A stretch of DNA of 64,000 nt from NCBI RefSeq assembly GCF_024713945.1, contig NC_134682.1:4999001-5063000 (forward strand), given 5' to 3'. The DNA is from Dermatophagoides farinae (Eukaryota > Arthropoda > Arachnida > Sarcoptiformes > Pyroglyphidae). Position numbers and translations under genes: made by a program. Positions 23,549-35,500 of this stretch are shown one piece after another. Numbering within the stretch: position 1 is the first letter of the stretch; each line of letters opens with the position of its first letter. Under the pieces are notes generated by a model. That model saw nothing but the letters and a program-made list of their open reading frames with translations. It searched no databases and was not told the origin of the DNA.

Positions 23549-23765
23549 ATGATAATTTATGATCACCATTACGACATTTTATGTGCTTGTGTCCGATTCA
23601 TAGAAAGAGACGAAAGGATGGAGAAAAAACAAAAAATGGACATTTTTTGTGAAGAATTTATTTTGCCAATACCACTTTTAATTGGTCAACAATTAAGTCA
23701 AATCCAAATGCTCGATGAGAATCACCGAAAAAAAGGAATGAATGTTTTTGCTGCATCACTCACAG
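23549..23765 (+). CDS. candidate exon, protein not recognised
   Basis: A strong 3' splice-like tract (long T/C run ending GATTTTAG at 23548) runs straight into an open frame beginning with ATG at 23549. The frame is open for 99 codons to a TAG at 23846. A possible 5' splice site, ACAG|GTGTGA, falls at 23765/23766, giving a 217-nt exon. The peptide is mixed in composition (for example FCEEFILPIPLLIGQQ and MLDENHRKKGMNV), unlike the repeat-driven frames nearby. I see no known domain. The 5' site lacks the preferred G at +5. It could be a chance open frame. Confidence 0.25.
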
Positions 23766-24632
23766 GTGTGAAAGAAACTGAAATTCATTTCAAAAGGGTT
23801 AAAAATCTTGTTTCTTTCTGTATTTTCTGTATTTTTGTAACTTTGTAGTCTCTTTTTCTGTGCAAAAGGTCATTAAGCTTTTAAACGTCAAACGATGATT
23901 ATCAAGGAACAATACAATAACAACGAAAAAGGGTTACCATCCTATGAGATTTTTTGGTGATATTTATTTACATTGCAATTAACATAAGTATCCACAACCA
24001 CCACTATCATCATCAAAACAATGTAGCAATTTTGGAAGAAAATTGGAAAAAAAAATTGCTCAAAATAAACAATTTTTCCACTTGTTTGATTGTATAATTG
24101 TGTTACAATTGTTGAGGATGATGATTCATTCATGAAATAATGATATGCAGGAATGATTTACAAGCGTATTAATCAAATGATCTGGTTTATTATGATTATT
24201 GTCATCATCATCATAATCCATAATCGTCGTCACCCGATTTGTAGAGAAAAAGGATTATGATCATAATCTTTACTTGATTGATTACAACCCGAAATAAAAC
24301 GAATGACTGAATTTCTTTTGGAGATTGAAAATACAATTGATACATTGTATTCATTTACTTAATGATTACACTTATGATTCATAATTGATTCATTAATTAA
24401 TGATAATGATTTTGATTGATTGATTTGATGAATTTGTCATCGAAATCAAAGTGTAAAGAAAATTCAAAAATACTCAACCAATGCTTCGTGATTGATTGAT
24501 TGATTGATCATTACTACTACTGTGTTGCTACTATGGTTGTTATGTAATGAAATAACATTTTTCTTATTGGTCGGCATCATCATCATTAATATCGTATTCA
24601 GGGTTTGGTCTAATCTCTTTTCAATCAACATA

Positions 24633-24685
24633 GATCGATCAATTCGATCGATCGATTGATCAATTTGATCATTCATCATTCGATC
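24633..24685. repeat. GATC/ATCG/TTGATC cluster
   Basis: Several overlapping GATC words and short palindromes (GATCGATC, CGATCGATCG) packed into about 50 bases. Because the units are self-complementary, the block can fold in several ways. Confidence 0.75.
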
Positions 24686-24921
24686 ATTAACAAACATCCA
24701 ATAATCATCATCAAGGATTTCACACTGCTTCTCATTTGATGGTGAATAGATTATTATTACTCGATTGATTCATTATGATTAATGTGATTATTGATCAAAA
24801 TTAATTGACTTTAAATGGGTGGATCATCATTATCATCATCATGATCAATAAATATATTCTATTTTAATCTTGTGAATCGAGAAAAAATGGCATTATTAAT
24901 GTGGAAATGAAACACTATAAC

Positions 24922-24942
24922 AAAAAAAAAAAAAAAAAAAAA
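24922..24942. repeat. poly-A run of 21
   Basis: A long homopolymer without a recognisable retroposed body or flanking duplication. Confidence 0.95.
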
Positions 24943-25470
24943 CAAACCTCAAGTGACGCCCAATGATGTTTATAACAACAAGTTACGGCCCATCAATTGT
25001 GTTTGTCTTGTGCGTTTTCTCTTTTCTAAAAATTTTATTTTGTTTCAACAATCAAAGTTCGAATGACAAAAAAGATCCAATCTGTGTGTGTGTGTATGAA
25101 ACAAAAGTTAAAACAGGTAAAACACATGAGTATCTGCGATAAAAGAAAGAAAATCTTTATGTCAAAAAATTCCATGTAAAAGCCATGATAATCTAATGAA
25201 TACGAAAAAAAGAAACAATTTGAATGCAGCGAGCAAAACAAAAAACAAAACATTGATAAGATTCTATCACAAGATAAGATAATTTTTTTTGCCACTTTGA
25301 ACATCTGATTTTTATTATAAATTTTTTTTCCTTTGTCTTTTTTTTATCGTCACCACATGATTGTCAAAAGTTTTGAATAACGAAAAAAAGAGATAAATAT
25401 GGAATGAATCCAAATGGCAATAAAGTGTTTTTAAAAAAATTATTTTTATTCGCACTGATAATAATAACAA

Positions 25471-25520
25471 ATTTTCTTTGTTTTTCTCTTCTTTTTTTCC
25501 CTATTATTATAGGTATGTGA
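25471..25520 (+). promoter_or_regulatory. candidate recursive splice site (3'ss joined to 5'ss)
   Basis: A pyrimidine-rich stretch of about 30 bases (25471-25501) leads to TATTATTATAG at 25512, followed immediately by GTATGTGA. A 3' splice site directly abutting a 5' splice site is the pattern of zero-length exons used for stepwise removal of long introns. A further GTAAGT lies at 25662-25667, which could define a 149-nt exon 25513-25661 instead. Confidence 0.35.
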
Positions 25521-28500
25521 ACATTTTATTTTTCTCGATCGAAACAATCTTGTTGTTGATATGTGTTTTGATGGTGGTGGGCGATCCATACAAATCCAGA
25601 CATTACAATAATAATGAGCACTAGACAACTATCTGATTTGAATAAATGAATTTTTTGTTGTGTAAGTTTTATTTTCATTTCATTTTATTTACAAAAATGG
25701 TAATGTCATGTTATTACCAGAATTTAATCTTTAAAAAAAATCATCATTATCATCATCTAAATGATGATATCAATCGGTCTGTCTCACTGACTGATGGTTG
25801 GGTATTTATGGTGGAAAAAATTTGGACCCAAGCGTATTATTAATACCGTTGCACTGAGAAAAGGTTTTTTTGTAACAAAAAAAAAAAGTTTTTTTTAGGA
25901 TTCTAATTTTTGTTTTTGGAAATTAAAAAAAAAATCTCTGTATTTTGACATTTGAAGCAAGCGATTGTCTGTTCTGCTGATGGTTTAGCTCATCATCATT
26001 TGATTCGGATCATCAAACTAAACATTTTTTTAGCCTTTTAAATTGAAAATGGAATATCCGAGAGCGAAAAAAAGTTTCTAGTCGTTATTCTCATTATTAT
26101 CCTCTCTCTCTCTTCGCCCATTCCAATTGAATTGGATGTTTGTGTGCGTATGAAGGTTAATTCATCCAGAAACAATGACAACAACAACATCAACAAACGA
26201 ACAACATTAGCTAGAAAATGCTATGAAAATAAAGAGATTTTGTTTCTTGTTGTTTTTCTAATAATTAATATATGGATCATTGACGAAAACAATTTTTCGC
26301 TTAGGCCCATATTCGTTGGATACAAAGTGTTTACCATCACCGTCATTTTAGTCAATAAAAATCGAGATGTTCTGTTCTGCTGCTTGTGCGTGTATGCGTA
26401 TGTGTATCATTTCATGTTGCAATTTCTATAACTTTTTTGTTTCTTTGATCTTTTTAATGATAATTGCCATATATTTGATTTTAAAATGTGAAATTTGATC
26501 CCTAAATCTTTTGATTGTATATTTGTATTTGTTTTCATTTATTTCAATTCAAATGAATTGTAATAATTGAATCATTCACAGTGTAATATGTAGAATATTC
26601 TGAATGCTGCATATTAGTAAATGGAAAAATTCCAGTCATTTGTTTGTTTGTTTGTTTTTCTTTATTCAAAATAAATGACATATTTACAAACGATTACATT
26701 CAAATAATAGAATGTTTCTATTTTTTCTTTTTTTTCTTGAAAAACAATTCTAGTTTGTTGCATTTCATTTGTTCTTAGTTTGTAGTTAGCTAATTCGTTG
26801 AATTAATTGACCAGAATTGATTAGATGCCTTGGTAATATTTTGTTTTTCATATTTTTCCATATGATCGTGATTCGTGATTCATGAACAACAATGTAATTA
26901 TTTAACGGCCAAAATAATTGAGCAAACAGTCTTTTTTGATGTAAAGATTATTTGGGAAAAAAATTGGACAATTTTTAGTTGAGTTTAGTCAGTTCCGGCT
27001 CTGGGATTTGTTTCTCAGGTTTTTTCCATTCCTGTGTTGTCAATTATAGCAATGACCATAATGATGATAATGATGACCATTTCAAACTAGAAATATAAAT
27101 AAATGTTTCTCTCTACGGCAATTTCACAGTCATTTCAATTTTATCTAATCTTCATTTTTTTTGGATTTGTGTATTTTGGCAATTAAAAAAAAAATTCAAA
27201 TTATTCGTTGATTCGATTTGATTTCATCAAATCACTTCTTGCATTACAGTTGTTCAAGAAAATGGCCGTTTAATGTCACAGTGATATTTTTCTATTTGAT
27301 TGCTTGAAAATTGATGTTTACCATATCATCATCATCATTGTCAATCGAATTAACGACTACGAATGGCCATCAACATCATGACCATTATCATTATTCGTTT
27401 TTCATTGTTGATGATATTATCCTCTTTTTAAAATCGTTTTTCACCTTTCAATTCAAAAAAAATGGGCGTAGATTGAATCGATAAATTTTTATTTTTCTTT
27501 TTTTTCGATTATCATCACCATTCACATATACAATATAATTGCATAATGATTATAGCTTTTTTCATGAAAAAATAAATAAATAGATTGCCAAATGTTTTTT
27601 TTTTATTTTGAATATCAACATTAACAACAACAAAAGGTCTAATCATTAGGCGTCAAATCAAATTGGCAATTAGAAATTTGCGAGAAAATTATCTGGTTAA
27701 CCTTTTTCTTCTTTGTGTTTGAGTGTGTGAAAGTTTACCAAGAACATAGTCCTTTTTGAACCATTTGAATGAAATCGATTTTTTTCATTCGATGCTTGAT
27801 GTTTGATTTATATTATCCATCATTAGATATTCAAAAGAGAGAGAGAGAGAGGGGGACAATAATAAAAAACATTTGAACATTTGTAAATCACTTATTTCTC
27901 CCATTCTTTCTTACTCTCTCTCTAATCGTCATCAACAACAACTCAAAGAAAAAGTTGAATCTTTTGATCGTTATACAATCATTTTATGTAAGTGGAAACC
28001 TGAATCTCATGATGATAATGATGAAAAACAAAAAAAAAACAAACAAAAAAACGACCATTTTCATTTGGTGTAATTTGCATGAGCCTATTGTTGCAAATGT
28101 TTTGGGTAGAAATATAACATGTGTGTGACTACCAACCAACACAACCGCCTTTTTATCCATAGTTTTTGTGGTTGTTTTTTATCGTTTGTGGATAATGATG
28201 ATGACACCCAAACGATCACACAATCGACAAGTTTCGTACGTTTTGAAAAAAAGTGAAACAAAAAAAAAATAAAGAAAATAATGCTTCTTTTTCTTCATCA
28301 TTTTGAATAGGTCAAATTTCGAAGCTAATTTGAATGATGATGATGATGATAATAAAAAAACCAAAAACAAACATTGAGCTTCTGTATTTTTTGTTAATAC
28401 ATAATAGCCGCAAATGATACGTTTTTTTCTTTTCCTTCTTCTTCTTCTTCTTCATTAAATTGATACACACACAAACACCAAAACCTATTCATATTTAGAT

Positions 28501-29334
28501 AAATTTAACAGAAGAAAAAAAACAAACAGAAAAACATTCAAAAGTGAATTGATGGATGAATAAAGAATGAATCAAATCAAAAACTCATCAACTCATCATT
28601 TATCATGACACTTGTTTCCAAATGGCAAAATGATTATGATCATCATCAAGGATCGTTCTTTTCTCTACTGTCGGTTATTTGGTGTTGCCTTTGTTTTGTT
28701 TTTTTTTTATTTTGGTGGCTAGATTTTCATTTTCATGTTGTTGATGATGATTTGGTATTCAAGTCATCTGACACCCATGAAATTTTTTCCATTGACAAAC
28801 AAACAAAACAAAAATGATGATGATAATGATGATATCATTCCATCTGAAATTGGTTATTTTCTTTCTCTTTTTTTTGCAAAGGTCAATGTTGGTTCATTGT
28901 GTGGTTAGCAAAAGATTACATACACACACATACATATACAGGTTATTCGCTGATTTGAATATTTTTTTTCTGATTCGGTTTTGTGGTCACACGCACACAG
29001 ACACACACACACACACATGATATTCTTGATATCCAAGCAAACAATGGAATTTTAAATTTCCTTTCTTTTTTTTGTTTTTTTTGTTTATTCATTCGTTTCT
29101 TCGCTTCGTTTCATTGATATAATCTCGTCTTTCTTTCGTCTCTTCTAGTTTTGTTATCGGTGGTCGTTGGATAAAATTTTTCATTTTTTCCGTTTAATTA
29201 CACCTCAGTTTATCACTAAATTATTTCGGTTTGAATAAGCGAGAACCATACACGCACACCAACCATAGATATGACCGAAACATACAAATGAATATATCCT
29301 CTATCTCTATGTTATTTATCATTGGTTTCACCAT

Positions 29335-29355
29335 ACACACACACACACACACACA
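29335..29355. repeat. (AC)10 microsatellite
   Basis: Uninterrupted AC dinucleotide repeat. Confidence 0.95.
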
Positions 29356-30506
29356 ATGGCAAATTTTCCAATGGAATTTTTTTTTCTTTTTGCAATTCAT
29401 TTCTGTCAACGATCTATTGTTGATTATAATAAAAAACCTGTTAGGTGTCGTTATTATTCATTCATATCATTTTCAGTTGTTCCGGTTGGTTTTTTTCGGC
29501 ATAATTATAAAATATTTTTGGAAATAAAAATAAAAAGGATTGATTAAGCCATCAACTTCTTGCTGGTCGGTTTTTTTTGCGGTGGTTGTGATGGATTAGT
29601 CATTCAAATACAGACATTAGATTGTCACCATGGATTCTGGTCATTTTTTTTGTATTCAGGTTTTTTTCTCCATATATGTCGCTATGTTAATCTTCATACA
29701 CCTGCCGTATTTGTATACAGAAACAGAATTAGCTAGGAAAAAATTACTGAAATTTATTTACATCACAAATCATTCATTGAACTTTATCATTTTTTCTCAT
29801 TTTCCAATCCGATATTGCTACGAGTGAATTACTGGTTGATAGTGTGCAGGTGATTAAATTCAAAAAAAAAAAAATAATAATTTCGGTTGCTGTCAACTGA
29901 TATACCCCCTCCTATTACTATTATTGAATAGTTGGTTGCTTTTGCAACCATTGACGGTTGGCTTGGTTCATTGAAATATTTATAAAATTCAAAAAAAAAA
30001 AAAAAATGATTTCAATAACCATGATCATCATCACATGGTCACCAATGATGATAATGATGATTTTTTTAGTTGTTGACCAGTACTGTTGTTGAACCTAAAC
30101 AATTCAAGTGTCGATTTCACGTTTCATAAAGGGAAAAAATGTAAAAAAAAACACTGTGTGATGTTTGTATGTGTGTGTGATTGACATTGTCACACTTGAC
30201 GTGACATTGTGACAATTTTTTGTTTTTTTGTGTGTGCGTGATGTTAATGATAAAACATGAAAATGAGAAATAAACTAAAAAATATTGGCCACCACAACAT
30301 CATTTTGTGGTTTTATTCATTTGAATCCTGAATTGTTGTTGTTTGAATTGTAGCCAAATGGCTTGGAGAGAGTCATGAATGCCGATGATGAAAATTCGAT
30401 TCAATTGTAATGATCATCATCATCGATTTGAGCAGAAAATTTTTTTGCGATTTCATTTTTTTTCTGTTCACTATTCACATCTCATTTTATTCAATAGTTT
30501 CGGTTC

Positions 30507-30533
30507 GATGATGATGATGATGATGATGATGAT
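30507..30533. repeat. (GAT)9 microsatellite
   Basis: Nine perfect GAT units, among the longest trinucleotide runs here. Confidence 0.95.
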
Positions 30534-31536
30534 TGTAACAACAACAGCAACTTGATTTGATTGGCGTGAATTAAAGTTGAACTGAAAAAAAATTGAAATT
30601 GGAATTGCAAACAGATAAAAAATGGGGAAATCGGAAATAAACTTTATTTGAATTTTGCGCTGAAATTTGATGAAACCGGAACCACTTCGTAAATATCATT
30701 GATGATGAAATATCGAGTGAGAGAGCAAAAGAGAAATATCAAAATCTCAAATAGGAAATTGTATCCGAAAGATTATCGGCCAAATAAAGAAAATTGATGG
30801 TCGATTTTATTCTAGATTCTCAATTCTCATCATGAATCCCGAATATTTGGCAATTGCCGGCATTTTTTTTGCTTCTTTTTTCGTTTTGGCCGACAATTGA
30901 ACCGGAATCAATTCTCCGGAAATTTTTGTTTTCTATATCTTTTTTTCACACACACACACACACAGAAACAACAATCATGTTTTCGTTTCTATTTTTTCTC
31001 AAATTTCTGATCATCATCATTTCGAGGAGAGAGAAATCAGATTCGTTAATTTATCAAATATGAACACATCAGCAGCAGTAGCAATTGTTTGATGTGTTGT
31101 GTTCTATTCAAGTGTTGTCGGATCATATTCGATTGGATGATGATGATGATTCTTTTTTCACAAATTTTTTTTTCATTCTTCTGTCGGTCTTTGTGAATTG
31201 AAGAATTTTTTCGTTCGGCTTTTTTCTTTTCTCTTTTTGCTTTGATTTTTTCCACATTCATTCGATTCATTCGATTGTAAATCGTCTTCATTCACCCAGC
31301 CACCCACTCACTTACACATAAATAGAATGTAATGTGTGCCCAAATACAGAGGCCAATTGGCACTTTTTTTTATTTGCAACTATTCTAACTATTCTATTCC
31401 AATGATACCCGGCTAAACAATCATCATCATTGAATCGATAGTTGTTTTGTGTCTGTATGTGTATGAAATAATGGTGAAAATGGGAATGAATCGATGTGTG
31501 TCGATCCTGGATCAGGAAAACGAAAGAAGAAAAAGT

Positions 31537-31552
31537 GAGAGAGAGAGAGAGA
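31537..31552. repeat. (GA)8 microsatellite
   Basis: Uninterrupted GA dinucleotide repeat. Confidence 0.95.
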
Positions 31553-32438
31553 GGATGAGAATCAAATCGATTTGAATGAATAAATGTTTGGATGGTTGGT
31601 TGAATGAATAAATAGATGGTACAAAAAAATCAAAATACAAAATCGGTATCGGGTAATATGGCTTTCTTTCCTCCTTCTGTTGTTCGGGTTTGGTTGACTG
31701 GAATTCATTTGAAATATAAAAGAATAGACCGGCTTTTTTCTCTCTTTTTTTTATTTCCGACGACAGGATGACAAAAAAATATAAATATAAACGGAATCCG
31801 AATAAACGAAAATAATCTTTTATTTTTGATTCCCGAATACTCGGTGGTTGTTGTTGTTGTTGTTGTTTGTCCCCGGGATTCAAGTGCGAAAAAAATTTCG
31901 GAATAAATGAAAATGTCTTTGGAGAATTGTTGTTGTTGTTGTTAGAAACTCTAGAATATTCTGATTCTGATTTCCTTTTCAAATGTGTGTGTGTATGTGT
32001 TGTTCATGTATTAACTCGGTTTGTTTGATGTTCTTTTTTTATAAATCTTTGGATTTTTTTTGGAATTCCGTTTTCGTTTTTATTTTTGATTTGTGCCTGA
32101 TGGAATATATTCTGGTGTAAAAAATTGAATGGTTTTTATTTTTTGGGAAAACAAAAAAAAATAGAAATCTTTAGCTTATTCGGTATTTGGTGTTTGAATG
32201 AAATTTTTAGTTTTGTTTTTTTCCTGGTTCTTCTATTTCCAATTTTTTTTTGTTCGCCTGTTATCCATTGTGTTTGATCAATCGGAAAATGGTGAAATGA
32301 AAATCGAACGATGCTTGACTTGTTTTTTTTTGTTTTTTTTTCGATCCTGTATTTTTCTCACCCATTGAATCGCTGAGATTATTGAATTTCGTTTCCCGCA
32401 AAATAAACCAGAATCATCACCGATATGGAATAAATATA

Positions 32439-32542
32439 CAGTGATACACTGCTCAACGCTGCCTCGATTAGCACTGTTTCACTTTAACGCTATAAGAAAA
32501 TTCTTTTGGAACGTAACTTTCGCTTTAAGCGAGGTATTACTG
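32439..32542. mobile_element. short non-autonomous DNA transposon, pogo/Tigger-like ends
   Basis: A 104-bp unit starting CAGTGATACACTGC and ending GCGAGGTATTACTG. The reverse complement of the right end, CAGTAATACCTCGCTTAAAG, matches the left end at about two thirds of the first 25 positions (counted with 4 bases of flank). It is flanked on both sides by TA (32437-32438 and 32543-32544), the duplication made by Tc1/mariner/pogo transposases. Pogo/Tigger termini as I know them often begin CAG...ATACCTCG. The segment is also less repetitive and richer in CG and GC words than its surroundings. There is no coding capacity, so it is a MITE or a shrunken remnant. The diverged left end suggests age. 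Confidence 0.5.
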
Positions 32543-35500
32543 TATATAGATGATGTAATCAAAAAAGGCCGTATGATTTGAAATTGTCAAAGTGTGAAAC
32601 AAAATGCAAAACACTGGTGTTGGTGGTAGAATGATTTCAGAAGCCGCTAATTTCACATGATACCGAATGGCGAAAAAAAAGAAAATGTCGAAAAGGAAAA
32701 AAATGAAAATCAAAACCAAATGCGACAGTCGAATGTGTGTTGGTGTGGTGATGGTAATCAAAATCACGAAAATAATTTTTTTACGGGTTTTAGACCGAGT
32801 TTCCTTTGTGCATGTGAGAGAGATGGAGAGTGAAAAAAAATCCGACAGAGAAATCCATAAGAATAATGACGATAATACATGCTACTTATTGCATTTTTGC
32901 AGAATTTTCCACAAATTCTTATGCAAATGCCATCATTTCGGAAAGGGGGGAAGTGAACAAAACAATTTTTCTAGAAATGATAAAAAAGAATTCATTCGTC
33001 CTCAATTCGGATTGTTTTTTCTTTTCTTCTTTTTTTTACTTTCCATTATCCATCCATGTATGATGATGATTTCGGTATCAGTTTGAAGGATTAACTTTTA
33101 AACTTTTTCTCTTGCTTCCTTTTTTTGCTATTTTGATTTCGTGAATTTGAAAAATATCCATTTTCTCCAGAAAGAAAACGAATTGTATGGAATTGAAAAT
33201 ACTAGATTTTTTTTTGCATACGCGATTTCTCTCTTCTCATTTCGATTATTTTCCGGCTTTTGATTTCAGTCACACACACACAGTTTCCAATTCATTCGTT
33301 TTGAATTATTGACATTTTCATTTGGCGCATTTTGGTTTCGTATCATTTGTCAATACTGCAATGCAATGCTCAATGATGATAATAAATGAGGGCTTATTTT
33401 TTCCTAGGTTTGATTATCTTAACCCTCCGTTAGTGCAGTGGCGTGGAATCTTTCGGTCTCTCTTTCTTTCTCTCTGGATATCTATGTTGTGGAAATATTC
33501 CCGTAAAAAACTTTCTGGAAATTTATTAAAAAAAAACTAAAACGCAATGAGATAAAGGGAAAAAACCTGGAATAAATAAAATTTTTACACCTGATAAAAT
33601 CATGTTTTTTATGGACAACGATTATTCTACAATGTAATCTCCTATACACACAAACATACATACAAAGTGAGAATTATTGTAAAAAACATTTCACGACGTT
33701 ATCAGCCAAACAACTAACTGACGGAAATTCCATAATCCAACAGTTCTCATCATCATTGTTGATATGTCGGAAAAATTTTGTTTTGTCTATTCATTCGCTA
33801 ATTGGTTCGTACGAATTTATCCGATAAAAAAATATACTAAAACGGAAACAAAATTATAACCAAGCTTTTTTTAGCTGATTGGATATGGTTCAATTTTCTA
33901 TACATTTTTCTACCCAGTTAGCCCAATTGTTTTTTTTTCGTTTGATAGGCCAAAGATGACAGTTGTATGTGTGTATGGAGATGAAGTCAAGGTGATAAGT
34001 TAATTAATATTTTGTTTCTTTGGCCAAAGGAATTGCATTTTGAGTATGAGATTAGATTAATCAATGTCAGAATTTTTTTCTCTTCATTTATCGTTGTATT
34101 GAGTTCATGCAGATGTTAGCTTGGTGTTTGGTTTGTATGTGAACATTGATTTGCATAAATATTAAAAAAATTGAATTTCAATTTCTATTATTCTCTTCAT
34201 CATCATTGTTGTTGTTGGTGGTTGATGATTTTCGCCTAAACAATAAGAAAAAAAAATCAAATCAAATTCTTGTTTTTCGTTGTTGTTGTTGTTGTTTGAT
34301 CTGGATAATTAACACATATTTCAAATTTGCATTTTGAATTTGTCTATTTGTATGATACAAGTGTGTGGTACACACACATACACACGATGAAAAAAACGTC
34401 ACCTTTTCTCATTATTCTCGTTATTGTTTGCCAATAATGGCTATGGCTTTCGTACTAGCAAGGTGATGATAATGTTATACAAGAATGAAGATTAATTTTT
34501 TTATTATTCATAAGATTTTTTTCATTGTTTGCATTTTTTTCTTTATCCAAAACGAAAATCGTAAATTCATTTGTTCAGACACACTCTCACACACACACAC
34601 ACATCAGAAACTATGGTAGCTTTGCATATGAATATTTTCATATATTCATAATATCGAAAATTTGCATTTTTCACCTTTTTTCATCATGATAATCACAATA
34701 AATTTTCTAGCATTTTTGTAAGAAAAAAAAACAATGGATGAGCACACATAGTAGAGATAGATATGCAATAACGATACGGCACACGCATAATGAGATTTCA
34801 ATATAGAATTTTCAATAATTTTGTTTTTGCTGCAGATGATGTGATGATGTTTTTAATCATTGTTGATTTACCTGATGACTCAATAAATGTTTTGTAGCCA
34901 AGAGAATTTTGTATTTGTTCGCTTCTTATTTATTTGATCCCGATGATTTATTGATTGAATTTTCTGTGATCAAAATATGTAAATTTCAACAAATACCAAA
35001 ATGTTTCTTTTAGTTGAGAAAACAATACAATAGGTACAGTAGGTTTTCAGATTTTCTTTCTTTTTCTAGTTAATCTCAATAAAAAGCCCATTATTATCTT
35101 CATCATCATCATCATTATCATTGTCTGGTTGATGATTATTATCGAGGTGACATTATTATAATCATTATCAATATATGACATTATCTTCTTTTTTTTATTA
35201 TCATCGGTCTATATAAATGTCACAAATACAAGATTTTTATATATTGAATTGTTGTTGTTGTTTTTTTTAAATCGTTAAATTTTTCGTTTGTTATTTTTGT
35301 TGTTGTTTGGTGTACGCAAAAAAATACAACAACCGAATTGAGTTTGAAGAAAAAAAACCTTGCTCAAATAACTATATATCTGAGAAAAGAATCGTTTGAT
35401 GGTTTGTTTATTTTCATGATGATGATAATAATGGCTATTTAATGGTAATAAAATGCAAATTTCGTTTCGTTTTTTTTAAATTTCATCGGTCGGTCGGACG

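Larger units (their letters stand above)
23770..25440. other. AT-rich non-coding stretch with a GATC/ATCG cluster
   Basis: No gene recognised. Holds a cluster of overlapping GATC and ATCG units at about 24633-24685 and a 21-base A run at 24922-24942. Confidence 0.65.
25668..32430. other. AT-rich non-coding stretch
   Basis: No recognisable gene. Includes (GA)n near 27837-27851, (AC)10 at 29335-29355, (GAT)9 at 30507-30533, (GA)8 at 31537-31552, and two GTT tracts near 31847-31866 and 31928-31941. Those two tracts give the poly-Gln and poly-Asn runs in the long minus-strand frame 31512-31982. Confidence 0.65.

Noticed and set aside
31512..31982. 156-codon minus-strand frame with poly-Asn and poly-Gln
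   Set aside because: The runs come from two GTT microsatellites, the frame begins at TTG not ATG, and the end is a GA-repeat translation (Ser-Leu repeats).
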